From Paenibacillus sp. NEAU-GSW1 (GTDB lineage: Bacteria; Bacillota; Bacilli; Paenibacillales; Paenibacillaceae), in NCBI RefSeq assembly GCF_009737085.1, contig NZ_WOVL01000034.1, positions 1 through 52,094 on the forward strand: a stretch of 52,094 bases of DNA, given 5' to 3'. A program made the translations under genes and the position numbers. Shown one piece after another: positions 1-8,924 of the stretch (its first letter is position 1; each line of letters starts with the position of its first letter). The notes under the pieces are model-generated. The model searched no databases, was not told the DNA's origin, and saw only the letters and a list, made by a program, of their open reading frames with translations.

Positions 1-106
1 CGCTAATCGTCAGGAGTGCAAGCACTCCATCAGATCCGCTCGACTTGCATGTATTAGGCACGCCGCCAGCGTTCGTCCTGAGCCAGGATCAAACTCTCCA
101 TAGAAA
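1..106 (-). rRNA. rrs: 16S rRNA, 5' end only (runs off the window)
   Basis: Read on the minus strand, this is the start of a bacterial 16S rRNA. The universal segment AGAGTTTGATCCTGGCTCAG is at 79-98, followed by GACGAACGCTGGCGGCG and the ACATGCAAGTCGAGCGG block. Only about the first 106 nucleotides are present; the rest lies left of base 1. The mature 5' end is placed near 106 by analogy with the Bacillus start (TTT...GGAGAGTTTG). The operon is transcribed away from the replication origin, as expected for an origin-proximal rrn operon. Confidence 0.97.
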
Positions 107-254
107 GGGTTTTCCGATTGTCCAGCCCAAGGCTGATCGGAAAATCCCGGTCAGAATTTGACTTGCTCATTACTTTGTTTTTATCGCTTTTCTCACGAAT
201 GGCGAGCCATTCGTAAGGGCAGTTTCGCTCGTTGTTCAGTTTTCAAAGAACAAT
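107..254 (-). other. pre-16S rRNA leader with boxA-like element and processing stems
   Basis: This is transcribed spacer upstream of 16S rRNA. On the minus strand it carries TTGTTCTTTGAAAACT (238-253), the boxA-like/processing sequence that precedes rRNA genes in Bacillales. It has two perfect stems: ACGAATGG/CCATTCGT (195-202 with 207-214, four-base loop) and TTTTCCGAT/ATCGGAAAA (110-118 with 136-144). These fit rRNA antitermination and pre-rRNA maturation; the function is inferred from position. A short plus-strand reading frame here (158-340) is not a gene. Confidence 0.75.
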
Positions 255-298
255 TTCTTTTTCGTGTCAACCGCGTTTGTTTCAGCGGCGACTTAGAT

Positions 299-328
299 AA
301 TATATCACGGGTGCCTATGCCATTGCAA
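299..328 (-). promoter_or_regulatory. rrn promoter (SigA type)
   Basis: On the minus strand, TTGCAA (323-328) and TATATT (299-304) are separated by 18 bases, upstream of the boxA-like leader and 16S start. The AT-rich run 329-355 immediately upstream could act as an UP element. It is a good candidate for the proximal rrn promoter. No experiment is implied. Confidence 0.6.
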
Positions 329-379
329 GTCTTTTTTTAAAGTTTTTTAAAAAACATTTGCCCAAGCCATATCTGCAAA

Positions 380-414
380 CAAAAACGGCGTCATCCTTAT
401 GAAGGATGACGCCG
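380..414 (-). terminator. Rho-independent terminator of the HD-GYP gene
   Basis: A perfect 13-bp stem (386-398 with 402-414) with a 3-nt loop is followed on the minus strand by GTTTTTGTTTG. It lies 15 bases past the HD-GYP stop and separates that gene (and perhaps gyrA) from the rrn promoter. Confidence 0.9.
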
Positions 415-428
415 AAAACCGCTCTATT

Positions 429-1499
429 TTAACGAACAACTTCTGTAATATGGTACTGCCTTTCAACGGTCAAATTAATGATTTTGCCGTCAATGGACAC
501 CCAAGGACGAGTTGGATGCATCGAATCCGAGAATACAATCTCTCCGATCCGATCGTCATTGAGACGGACTACCGTTCCGTTATGGAATTGTGTCACCTTC
601 TCAATAAATATACGTACGTAGCCCGGATCCAGCTTGCCAAACGAATCGCTTTGAATTTGCTCCAATACTATATAAGGAGAAATCGCCTTTTGATACGATT
701 TATTCAACGTCATCGCGTGAAAAATATCGGCAATCGCAACGATTTTGGCATATGGATGAATCTCCGAGGACTCGATTCCTTGCGGATACCCGCTTCCATC
801 TACGCGTTCATGATGCTGAAGAGCCGCTAGCTTTACACCCTCGTTGATTGCAGCAACATTTTTCAGCAGCTGATAACCTTGCATCGGATGGCGCTTAATT
901 TCCTCATGCTCAACATCAGTCAATTTGGTCGGCTTCATTAAGATCATTCGATCGACCCGAATATTGCCGATATCATGGAGCAAACCGCCAAGCGCCACCT
1001 GCATCCAGTCCTTCTGCGGCAGCTTCACCCACTGCGCCATCAAATAAGACGTTATCGAGCAAGCTACGCTATTATGCAGCCAATAGTCCTGTTCATTGAA
1101 TGTACGCGGCGAAAACGTCAGCACATTGTAGCTGCCTGCCTGCTGAAGCAGCTTCTCCAGTTGTGTTCGCAAATCCATGACTGGCAAAGACAGGCCAGGC
1201 GCGTAATCATTGAACGTGCGTTTTAGCAGCGCGACCATTTTTTCATACTCGTCTTGCAACGAGGAAGGCGGAGTTGTCTGCTTCGTGTTGTTTGGTTCTG
1301 CTGCTGCTTCCCCTTTATTTCTTGCAAGCGCATTTAGCGGAGAATCAATAACAACACTCGGCACCAAAAAGGCCTGTAAAATCTCCAGCGCGCGCGGCGT
1401 GACAATTTTCCCTTTATTAAACAACACTCCGCCATGCGGGGTGAGGACATCTTCGCCGAGTTTATCGCCTAATTTCACATGTGACAATGGTGTGGTCAT
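429..1499 (-). CDS. HD-GYP domain protein, probable cyclic-di-nucleotide phosphodiesterase
   Basis: This is a 356-residue protein. The C-terminal half is an HD-GYP domain with the expected metal ligands and signature in order: HDIGNI, KPTKLT, an H in EIKRHPMQGY, HHERVDGSGYP, and IAD before the last helix. The family hydrolyses cyclic di-GMP or related dinucleotides. The N-terminal ~120 residues contain a DUF3391-like LGDKLGEDVLTPHGGVLFNKG segment and no membrane helix, so it should be cytosolic. It starts 43 bases after gyrA in the same direction with GAGGGG before its ATG, so it may be co-transcribed with gyrA. The usual DALT motif reads HAMT, a mild deviation. Substrate is not determinable from sequence. 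Confidence 0.9.
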   Translation of the reverse strand: MTTPLSHVKLGDKLGEDVLTPHGGVLFNKGKIVTPRALEILQAFLVPSVVIDSPLNALARNKGEAAAEPNNTKQTTPPSSLQDEYEKMVALLKRTFNDYAPGLSLPVMDLRTQLEKLLQQAGSYNVLTFSPRTFNEQDYWLHNSVACSITSYLMAQWVKLPQKDWMQVALGGLLHDIGNIRVDRMILMKPTKLTDVEHEEIKRHPMQGYQLLKNVAAINEGVKLAALQHHERVDGSGYPQGIESSEIHPYAKIVAIADIFHAMTLNKSYQKAISPYIVLEQIQSDSFGKLDPGYVRIFIEKVTQFHNGTVVRLNDDRIGEIVFSDSMHPTRPWVSIDGKIINLTVERQYHITEVVR

Positions 1500-1542
1500 C
1501 TCTCCGGTCCCCTCCCCGTGTTATCTATCGCTTTTGGACCGC

Positions 1543-4068
1543 TTATTCAGCAGAATCGGCATCGCTGCCTGCATCCGAATCCGCATTTGCCTCAGCACCG
1601 TCAGATTCAAACGACTCTTCATCGCTCTCTTCTTCAGTTTCTTCGCTGCGTGCAACACGTGTTACTGTAGCTACGGTATCATCCTCGCGCGTATTAATCA
1701 GCTTAACGCCTTGCGTATTCCGGCCCATCGTCGAAATGCCTTCCATGCTGGTCCGAATAAGCGTTCCGAGTGCAGTCATAATCATCAAGTCTTCGTCGTT
1801 CAGCACGACCTTCAAGCTGACGATCGGACCGTTCTTATCCGTTACGTTCAACGTCTTGATGCCTTTCCCGCCGCGGTTCTGTATCCGGTATTCGCTCATT
1901 GGCGTCCGCTTGCCGTAGCCTTTGGACGTTACGATCAATACGTCATTGTCATTAACAACAACGTCCATGTCGATCACGACATCGTCATCGTCGAGCTGAA
2001 TGCCTTTTACGCCGGTCGCCGAACGTCCCATAGAGCGCACATCATGCTCGGAGAAACGAATCGACATCCCTTGCGCGGTACCCATCACAATCTCTTGATT
2101 GCCGTCTGTCAGCTTAACGCCGATCAAGTCATCATCCTCGCGGAGCGAGATGGCAATGAGTCCCACTTTCCGTATATTCATATAATCGTCAAGCGGAGTC
2201 TTTTTCACAACCCCTTGACGTGTAGCGAAGAACAAATAATGGTCAGAATCGAAACTTTGCACCGGAATAACGGCGTTAACCGTCTCTCCTTGTTCGATCT
2301 GAATCAAGTTAATAATCGGCGTTCCGCGAGCCGTCCGGCTCAAATCCGGAATTTCGTACGCTTTCAGCTTGTACACCTTGCCTTTGTTCGTGAAGAACAG
2401 CAAGTAATGATGCGTATTCGATACGAAAAGATGCTCGACGAAGTCGTTCTCCTTCGTATCCATGCCGACAACGCCTTTGCCGCCGCGCTTCTGGCTGCGG
2501 TAAGTCGTAACCGGCAAACGCTTAATGTATCCGCTGTGCGTTACCGAAATAATTACGTCTTCGCGCGGAATGAGATCTTCATCCAATATCTCTTCTTCGC
2601 TGATCGTAATTTCTGTCCGGCGCTCGTCGCCGAAACGCTCCTTGAGCTCAGCAAGCTCTTCGCTGATAATGTTCAGCACAAGCTGCTCGTCTGCCAAAAT
2701 CGCTTTGTATTCGGCGATTTTCTTCAGAAGCTCTGCATATTCAGCTTCAATTTTGTCGCGTTCCAAGCCTGTCAGACGCTGCAGGCGCATATCGAGTATC
2801 GCTTGCGCTTGCTCGTAGCTGAGTGCGAAACGATCCATCAAGCCTTCACGGGCAATATCCGCTGTCTGTGACGCGCGGATCAACGCGATGACTTCGTCCA
2901 AATGATCAAGCGCAATACGCAAGCCCTCGAGAATGTGAGCGCGCGCTTCCGCTTTTTTCAGATCGAACTCGGTGCGCCGGCGGATGACTTCAATCTGATG
3001 CTGCAAATAGTAATACAGCATTTCGCGTAAATTGAGCGTCTTCGGTTCGCCGTTTACGAGCGCCAGCATGTTAATGCCGAAGTTCGATTGCATTTGCGTT
3101 TGTTTATATAAATTGTTCAGTACGACGCTAGGCGTTACATCGCGGCGAAGCTCAATAACGACACGCATGCCGTTGCGATCGGACTCGTCGCGCAGGTCGG
3201 TAATACCGTCAATCCGCTTCTCCCGCACGAGCTCGGCGATTTTCTCAACCAAACGCGCTTTATTGACTTGATACGGCAATTCATACACGATAATGCGCGC
3301 TTTGTTGCCGTTCTCTTCAATGGTCGCTCTAGCCCGCATCGTCACTGTGCCGCGTCCGGTCAAATAAGCCTGGCGCATGCCGTGACGTCCCATAACGAGA
3401 CCGGCCGTCGGGAAATCCGGACCTTTTACATAATCCATCAGTTCAAGAGGCGTAATCTCAGGATTAGCAATCAACGCTTGAATACCGTCAACCACTTCAC
3501 CCAAGTTATGCGGAGGAATATTCGTTGCCATACCGACAGCGATACCCGTAACCCCGTTTACCATCAGATTCGGAAAACGCGATGGCAGAACGGCAGGCTC
3601 CTTCTCTTCGCCGTCATAGTTCGGTATGAAATCGACTGTTTCCTTGTTCAGGTCACGCAGCATTTCCATCGCGATTTTGGACAGGCGCGCCTCCGTATAA
3701 CGCATAGCCGCTGCCATATCGCCGTCGACGGAACCGAAGTTGCCGTGTCCGTCTACAAGCATGTAGCGCATCGAGAAATCTTGCGCCATCCGAACCATCG
3801 CCTCATATACGGACGAGTCGCCGTGCGGATGGTATTTGCCGATAACTTCGCCTACGATCCTTGCCGATTTCTTATACGGCTTGTCCGCCGCCATGCCGAG
3901 ATCCGACATTGCATACAAAATACGGCGATGTACCGGCTTTAGGCCGTCCCGAACATCGGGCAGAGCGCGGCTTACGATGATACTCATCGCATAATCCATA
4001 AAGGAATCGCGCATTTCCGTCCCAATCTCACGGTCTTTTATTTGCGAACGCTGTTGTTCTTCCGCCAT
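1543..4068 (-). CDS. gyrA: DNA gyrase subunit A
   Basis: Breakage-reunion subunit of gyrase, 841 residues, which introduces negative supercoils with GyrB. The catalytic tyrosine is in AAAMRYTEARL (Tyr124). The quinolone region reads HPHGDSSVYEAM, with Ser85/Ser86 and Glu89 in the wild-type-like state, so no classical resistance change is seen. A GyrA-box (QKRGGKG, near residue 525) begins the DNA-wrapping beta-pinwheel, with a second GGKG repeat near residue 735. The last ~30 residues are an acidic Glu/Asp/Ser-rich tail, common in this group. AGGGAGGTAAATC before ATG fixes the start. Unlike B. subtilis, gyrA is not directly after gyrB: an opposite-strand gene sits between them, so gyrA needs its own promoter. 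Confidence 0.99.
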   Translation of the reverse strand: MAEEQQRSQIKDREIGTEMRDSFMDYAMSIIVSRALPDVRDGLKPVHRRILYAMSDLGMAADKPYKKSARIVGEVIGKYHPHGDSSVYEAMVRMAQDFSMRYMLVDGHGNFGSVDGDMAAAMRYTEARLSKIAMEMLRDLNKETVDFIPNYDGEEKEPAVLPSRFPNLMVNGVTGIAVGMATNIPPHNLGEVVDGIQALIANPEITPLELMDYVKGPDFPTAGLVMGRHGMRQAYLTGRGTVTMRARATIEENGNKARIIVYELPYQVNKARLVEKIAELVREKRIDGITDLRDESDRNGMRVVIELRRDVTPSVVLNNLYKQTQMQSNFGINMLALVNGEPKTLNLREMLYYYLQHQIEVIRRRTEFDLKKAEARAHILEGLRIALDHLDEVIALIRASQTADIAREGLMDRFALSYEQAQAILDMRLQRLTGLERDKIEAEYAELLKKIAEYKAILADEQLVLNIISEELAELKERFGDERRTEITISEEEILDEDLIPREDVIISVTHSGYIKRLPVTTYRSQKRGGKGVVGMDTKENDFVEHLFVSNTHHYLLFFTNKGKVYKLKAYEIPDLSRTARGTPIINLIQIEQGETVNAVIPVQSFDSDHYLFFATRQGVVKKTPLDDYMNIRKVGLIAISLREDDDLIGVKLTDGNQEIVMGTAQGMSIRFSEHDVRSMGRSATGVKGIQLDDDDVVIDMDVVVNDNDVLIVTSKGYGKRTPMSEYRIQNRGGKGIKTLNVTDKNGPIVSLKVVLNDEDLMIMTALGTLIRTSMEGISTMGRNTQGVKLINTREDDTVATVTRVARSEETEEESDEESFESDGAEANADSDAGSDADSAE

Positions 4069-4390
4069 GATTTACCTCCCTGACGTCATCTATCTTCCAT
4101 CCTATAAATCACGATAACCATTATATTACTTTCACAAAACAGATGCCGTTAAACCCGCGCCGGCCTTAAAAATATATCGGCTGCGTTTCTTTCACAAACC
4201 TGCAAAACTATTTCAGAAAATAGGTGAATCACAGTTTTCGATAGCGTGTAACCGCCATAATATAAACAGACCCAACTTCCATTATACCACTCATTCCAAA
4301 GTCTGTCTCTGCTTGATTAGCAACTTGAGCCATTACTTTCGCTCACGCTGTCCTGCATAAAGACCGGAATCCATGAAAGGAGAAAGCGCC
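4069..4390. other. divergent intergenic region gyrA / yheC-D-like gene
   Basis: There is no gene in these ~320 bases. On the minus strand there is an extended -10 element, TGGTATAAT (4281-4289), and further TATATTAT and TATAAT-like boxes closer to gyrA, so gyrA probably has one or more own promoters here. No convincing -35 partner was found. The plus-strand promoter of the ATP-grasp gene was not recognised; a sporulation sigma factor would be plausible for that family. Confidence 0.4.
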
Positions 4391-5221
4391 TTGTCGATCC
4401 AACGCGTCACTAGCAAATGGGCGAAAACAAACGCCTTGCTGAAGTCGCAACATTTGCTTGAATATATTCCAGAGACGCAAAACTACTCTCGTGAAACTTT
4501 GTTCATCATGCTTGAAAACTACAAGATGGTCTACGTCAAACCGAATAACGGCACTTACGGTAAAGGAGTCATCCGTGTCGAGAAGCTTGCCGAGCCCGAG
4601 ATCGGCTTTAAATACCAGCATGGCACGCTCATCCGCAGCTTCCTCACTTTTGACCAGCTGTTTAGAAGCCTTAACGTTTATACGAGCAAAAGACGTTATC
4701 TCGTTCAACGGGGAATCCATCTGCTCATGCATCAAGAACGCCGTTTCGATATTCGCGTCATGGTACAAAAAAATCTGTCACGTGCTTGGGAAGTGACCGG
4801 CATTATCGGGCGTCTCTCCCACCCCGCCAAAATCGTCACCAACTATCACAGCGGAGGCACTCCGATGTCCTTCGAGAGGCTGATGTCGAGCCATATGGCG
4901 CCAATCGAGCAGCAGCAATATACCGCCAGACTTCATGCCCTTGGACTTTTGATCGTAAGATCGCTGCAAGCCACTTATCCGCGTATAAAAGAAATCGGCA
5001 TCGACATTGCCATCGACACCGACTTTCATCCTTGGATTTTGGAAGTGAACACTTGTCCCGATCCGTTTATTTTCCGAAAGCTGCCTAATAAGGCTGTCTT
5101 CCGCAAAATCTATCGATATGCAGTTGCTTATGGCCGGCTTCGCCCGCGGCAGCCTGTCGTTACACGCAAACGCAAAACCGTTGCCGTTTCAAAACCGATC
5201 AGACGGAAAACAAGATCCTGA
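4391..5221 (+). CDS. YheC/YheD-family ATP-grasp protein (spore-coat-associated type)
   Basis: About 276 residues, similar to the YheC/YheD ATP-grasp family, several members of which are spore-coat associated in Bacillus. Visible ATP-grasp features are KPNNGTYGKGVIRV (nucleotide-binding loop), QRGIHLL, RFDIRVMVQ, and the distal metal site IGIDIAID...PWILEVNTCPDP. The C-terminus is very basic (RKRKT...RRKTRS). I chose the TTG at 4391 because AAAGGAG lies at 4376-4382 with an 8-base spacer; an in-frame ATG at 4373 overlaps that site and lacks its own. It is encoded against the direction of gyrB and gyrA, which flank it. The ligase substrate is unknown. Confidence 0.88.
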   Translation: MSIQRVTSKWAKTNALLKSQHLLEYIPETQNYSRETLFIMLENYKMVYVKPNNGTYGKGVIRVEKLAEPEIGFKYQHGTLIRSFLTFDQLFRSLNVYTSKRRYLVQRGIHLLMHQERRFDIRVMVQKNLSRAWEVTGIIGRLSHPAKIVTNYHSGGTPMSFERLMSSHMAPIEQQQYTARLHALGLLIVRSLQATYPRIKEIGIDIAIDTDFHPWILEVNTCPDPFIFRKLPNKAVFRKIYRYAVAYGRLRPRQPVVTRKRKTVAVSKPIRRKTRS

Positions 5222-5232
5222 ATTGGAAAAAT

Positions 5233-5263
5233 AAAAGCCGTCCGCTGCTTGCGGACGGCTTTT
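5233..5263. terminator. bidirectional terminator between yheC/D-like gene and gyrB
   Basis: A stem AGCCGTCCGC/GCGGACGGCT with loop TGCTT is flanked by AAAA on the left and TTTT on the right, so it works in both directions. It sits between the stop of the plus-strand ATP-grasp gene and the stop of minus-strand gyrB. Confidence 0.92.
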
Positions 5264-5267
5264 TATG

Positions 5268-7190
5268 CTAGATATCGAGGTTTTTAACGTTTTTCGCGAA
5301 CTGCTGAATAAAGTCGCGACGCGGCTCTACGTTATCGCCCATAAGCGTATCGAAAATAACGTCGGCCTCAATCGCATCCTCAATCGTTACTTGCAGCATC
5401 GTGCGGCTCTCCGGATCCATTGTCGTCTCCCACAGCTGGGAAGCGTTCATTTCTCCTAGACCTTTATAGCGCTGAACGTTAATTTTCATGCCTTCGCCGA
5501 ACTCCGCCATAATTTCGTCGCGCTCCCTCTCGGATTGCGCATAGCGAATCACTTTGTTGCGCTCGATCTTAAAGAGCGGCGGCTGTGCAATGTACACATA
5601 ACCGGCTTCGATAATTTTGCGCATGTAGCGGAAGAAGAACGTCAGCATCAGCGTGCGAATATGCGCGCCGTCGACGTCGGCATCGGTCATAATAATGACC
5701 TTATGGTAACGCGCCTTCGAAATATCGAAATCGTCGCCGATGCCTGTGCCAAGCGCTGTAATGATCGCACGAATCTCGGCATTGCCGAGAATGCGGTCAA
5801 GCCTTGCGCGCTCAACGTTCAAAATTTTACCGCGCAGCGGCAAAATCGCTTGGAAATGACGATCCCGGCCCTGCTTAGCCGATCCGCCTGCGGAATCGCC
5901 TTCGACGATGTACAGTTCGCTGATCGAAGCGTCCTTGGACGAGCAGTCCGCCAGTTTGCCCGGCAGCGAGCTCACTTCCAACGCACTCTTGCGACGAGTC
6001 AGCTCGCGTGCTTTACGCGCCGCTTCCCGTGCTCTTGCAGCCTGCTGTCCCTTCTCGACAATTTTCCGCGATACGGCAGGGTTCTCGTCCATAAATTCCT
6101 GCAGTTTCTCGGCCAGCAACGATTCCACGATACCGCGAACCTCGCTGTTTCCAAGCTTCGTCTTCGTTTGCCCCTCGAACTGAGGCTCCGGAATTTTTAC
6201 GGAAATGATCGCGGTTAGACCTTCCCGAACGTCATCGCCGGAGAAGTTGCTGTCGTTGTCCTTGATCAGATTCATTTTGCGGGAATATTCGTTAATGACC
6301 CGCGTCAGCGCGCTCTTGAAGCCGGATTCATGCGTGCCGCCCTCATGCGTATTGATATTGTTAGCGAAGGAGTGCAGGTTCTCGCTGTACCCATCGTTAT
6401 ACTGCATCGAAACTTCGACCTGAATGTGATCCTTCGAGCCTTCGACATAGATCGGGGACTCATGGAGCGCTTCCTTGTTCCGGTTCAAATATTTGACGAA
6501 TTCGATAATACCGCCGTCGTATTTGTACGTATGGCTGACGCCGGTACGCTCGTCCGTCAGAACGAGCTCAATGCCTTTATTCAAGAAAGCAAGCTCGCGT
6601 ACGCGAGTCTGCAAAATTTCATATTCAAAAATCGTCGTGTCCGTAAACACTTCCGGGTCGGGTTTAAAACGTGTCGTTGTGCCTGTCTCGGTTTCATTGG
6701 AATCGCCGATAATTTTGACATCGTATTGCGGCACACCCCGAACGTATTCTTGGCGATACTTATGCCCGTCGCGTGTGACGGTTACGGTCACATGCTCGGA
6801 CAATGCGTTTACGACCGATACGCCTACACCATGCAAACCGCCGGACACTTTATAGCCCTCACCGCCGAATTTACCGCCGGCGTGCAGGACCGTCATAACG
6901 ACCTCGAGCGTCGATTTTTTCAGCTTCGCGTTCTCCCCGACCGGAATGCCCCGGCCGTTGTCGATAACGGTAATGCTGTTATCCTCATGAATGAAAATTT
7001 GAATCCTATTGCAATAGCCGGCCAGCGCTTCGTCGATACTGTTGTCGACAATCTCCCATACGAGATGGTGAAGACCTTTGCTGCTAGTGGAGCCGATATA
7101 CATCCCTGGACGTTTGCGTACTGCCTCCAAACCTTCCAGTACCTGTATCTGGCTCTCGTCGTACGAATTTTGCTGCTGATTTAAAGACAT
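5268..7190 (-). CDS. gyrB: DNA gyrase subunit B
   Basis: ATPase subunit of gyrase, 640 residues, normal length. The GHKL ATPase signatures are EIVDNSIDEALAG, DNGRGIPVG and GGLHGVGVSVVNALS. The transducer lies in the middle, and the TOPRIM domain shows EGDSAGGSAKQGRDR, PLRGKILNVE and the metal-binding MTDADVDGAHI. The GyrA-contact end carries QRYKGLGEMN. It follows remB by about 65 bases in the recF-remB-gyrB order of Bacillales, so it is probably part of the dnaN-yaaA-recF-remB-gyrB transcription unit. Confidence 0.99.
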   Translation of the reverse strand: MSLNQQQNSYDESQIQVLEGLEAVRKRPGMYIGSTSSKGLHHLVWEIVDNSIDEALAGYCNRIQIFIHEDNSITVIDNGRGIPVGENAKLKKSTLEVVMTVLHAGGKFGGEGYKVSGGLHGVGVSVVNALSEHVTVTVTRDGHKYRQEYVRGVPQYDVKIIGDSNETETGTTTRFKPDPEVFTDTTIFEYEILQTRVRELAFLNKGIELVLTDERTGVSHTYKYDGGIIEFVKYLNRNKEALHESPIYVEGSKDHIQVEVSMQYNDGYSENLHSFANNINTHEGGTHESGFKSALTRVINEYSRKMNLIKDNDSNFSGDDVREGLTAIISVKIPEPQFEGQTKTKLGNSEVRGIVESLLAEKLQEFMDENPAVSRKIVEKGQQAARAREAARKARELTRRKSALEVSSLPGKLADCSSKDASISELYIVEGDSAGGSAKQGRDRHFQAILPLRGKILNVERARLDRILGNAEIRAIITALGTGIGDDFDISKARYHKVIIMTDADVDGAHIRTLMLTFFFRYMRKIIEAGYVYIAQPPLFKIERNKVIRYAQSERERDEIMAEFGEGMKINVQRYKGLGEMNASQLWETTMDPESRTMLQVTIEDAIEADVIFDTLMGDNVEPRRDFIQQFAKNVKNLDI

Positions 7191-7255
7191 CCCAGCTCTA
7201 CTCTCCTCTCAACTGCTCTTCCTGTTCGCTTTGGCTTAGCATACTGCCGTCAAAG

Positions 7256-7507
7256 TCAGCCATTGGCCACAAAATGATGCGCCCGTTTCTTCAACGTCGA
7301 AGATGATATCGGCGAATAATAGATTTTATTCTTCGTTACAACGATTGATTTCGGCTCTTCCTCGCCAATCGTCTCCACGTCTTTGCGTTTGCGGGCTCCG
7401 GCAACAAATTGCTTGGACAGCTTGGAGGATTGCTCTATTGATATATCGAAAATGGCTACCAGCTCGGCAGCCCGTATAATTTTCTCGCCGCCCAAATGGA
7501 TATACAT
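7256..7507 (-). CDS. remB: DUF370 protein RemB (YaaB), biofilm-matrix regulator type
   Basis: An 83-residue DUF370/RemA-like protein beginning MYIHLGGEKIIRAAELVAIF, with IVVTKNKIYYSPISS near the end, as in B. subtilis RemB (YaaB). RemA/RemB act with DNA-binding activity on extracellular-matrix genes in Bacillus; the role here is by homology and by its exact recF-gyrB position. A strong Shine-Dalgarno (GGAGGCGGAGG) precedes the ATG. Confidence 0.9.
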   Translation of the reverse strand: MYIHLGGEKIIRAAELVAIFDISIEQSSKLSKQFVAGARKRKDVETIGEEEPKSIVVTKNKIYYSPISSSTLKKRAHHFVANG

Positions 7508-7531
7508 ATCCTCCGCCTCCCATGTAAGCGC

Positions 7532-8644
7532 CTAAGAGCGCACGGCATAACCTTCCCGCACCTCATAGATGCCGGCATCCTTAAGCTTGTTCATATTGAC
7601 GCTTTCTAGACCGGTGGTCGTAATAAACGTCTGCACCTTGCTTTGAAACGTCTCAATCAACTGCGTCTGACGGTTCTGGTCAAGCTCGGACAACACATCA
7701 TCGAGAAGCAGCAACGGATATTCCCCAATCTCCTCGCAAATGAGCTCGATTTCTGCGAGCTTAAGCGAAAGCGCTGTCGTTCGCTGCTGTCCTTGCGAGC
7801 CGTATACGGATGCTTCTTTTCCGTTGATGAAGAAGGCCAAATCGTCCCTATGCGGACCGACGAGCGTCGTCCCTCTTCGAATCTCCTGATCTTTTACTTG
7901 TGATAACTTTAACATAAATTGTTCAAATAAAACAGTTTCATCTTCCAGACCGCCCATATCGAAAGAAGGACGGTACTCAATCGTGAGGCGCTCGCCGCCC
8001 GCCGTAATGCCCGAATGAATCTGCTCGGCCCAGCGTTGCAATTTATGAATAAAGTGTTTCCTTTTTTTCATAATTTTAACACTGTACTCAGCGAGCTGTG
8101 CATTCCATACCTCAAGCATTGCGCCATGCTGACCGCCAGGCGCTGCTGTTTTTAAATAATTGTTGCGCTGCACGAGCACTTTGCCGAATTGCTGCAGCGT
8201 ATGCAAATAGCCGGGCTGCACTTGGCCGATTTCCATATCGAGAAACCGTCTCCGTACGCCCGGCGTTCCTTTTACAATTTCCAAATCCTCCGGCGCGAAC
8301 ATAACGACGTTCAAAGAGCCGATAAAATCGCTAAGCTTTCGCTGCTCCAAACCGTTAATCTTCGCTTTCTTGCCTTGCGCCGAATACATCAAATCGAGCT
8401 TGACCGAGCCGTATCGCTTATCGACCTCGCCGTAGATCCGGGCCGAATCGGCGTCCCAGCCGATCAGCTCCTTATCCTTCGACGTCCGGTGCGATTTCGT
8501 CAGCGCAAGCGCAAAAATCGCCTCCAGCAAATTGGTCTTTCCTTGAGCGTTCGGACCGACAAACAAATTGACCGCATTGCTTGTCTGAAGCTCAAGCTCC
8601 TTGTAATTCCGATAATTGTGAAGCTGAATGCTGTTTAAAAACAA
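7532..8644 (-). CDS. recF: DNA replication/repair ATPase RecF
   Basis: A 370-residue SMC-like ATPase that helps load RecA at gaps with RecO/RecR. Walker A is GPNAQGKTN (residues 30-38). The ABC-type signature YGSQGQQRTTALSLKLAE is followed by Walker B LLLLDDVLSELD. Length and position (yaaA-recF-remB) are as in Bacillus. Cytosolic; no unusual feature seen. Confidence 0.98.
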   Translation of the reverse strand: MFLNSIQLHNYRNYKELELQTSNAVNLFVGPNAQGKTNLLEAIFALALTKSHRTSKDKELIGWDADSARIYGEVDKRYGSVKLDLMYSAQGKKAKINGLEQRKLSDFIGSLNVVMFAPEDLEIVKGTPGVRRRFLDMEIGQVQPGYLHTLQQFGKVLVQRNNYLKTAAPGGQHGAMLEVWNAQLAEYSVKIMKKRKHFIHKLQRWAEQIHSGITAGGERLTIEYRPSFDMGGLEDETVLFEQFMLKLSQVKDQEIRRGTTLVGPHRDDLAFFINGKEASVYGSQGQQRTTALSLKLAEIELICEEIGEYPLLLLDDVLSELDQNRQTQLIETFQSKVQTFITTTGLESVNMNKLKDAGIYEVREGYAVRS

Positions 8645-8675
8645 TTTCGCACGCCCTTCCGGCTGCCTGGATTCG

Positions 8676-8891
8676 TTATGAGCCGGTTACCGTAAAGACG
8701 CCGCAGCCCTCAACTTCTACACGATCGCCGACGTACAGCTTTCTGCCGCGCCGATTATCCGCTTCGCCGTTAATATGCACTTCATTCTCTTGAAGAAAAA
8801 ACTTTGCGTGTCCGCCTGTAGCGATGCAATCGGCCAGCTTTAAAAACTGGCCCAGTGTAATATATTCCGTTCGAATGGCAACTTCTTTCAT
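8676..8891 (-). CDS. yaaA: S4-domain RNA-binding protein YaaA
   Basis: A 71-residue S4 RNA-binding-like protein: LGQFLKLADCIATGGHAKFFL, then the NGEADNRRGRKLYVGD loop typical of S4/YaaA. It lies between dnaN and recF, as in Bacillus. AGGGAGGTGG precedes the start. In B. subtilis YaaA is linked to late 50S ribosome assembly; here that is by homology only. Confidence 0.93.
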   Translation of the reverse strand: MKEVAIRTEYITLGQFLKLADCIATGGHAKFFLQENEVHINGEADNRRGRKLYVGDRVEVEGCGVFTVTGS

Positions 8892-8924
8892 AAGCGTTGG
8901 CCACCTCCCTTTCCTTCATGCCTG

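Noticed and set aside
1210..2871. A 553-codon open frame on the plus strand opposite gyrA
   Set aside because: It is the complement-frame shadow of gyrA, with no ribosome site, no recognisable domain and a composition rich in Arg/His/Leu.
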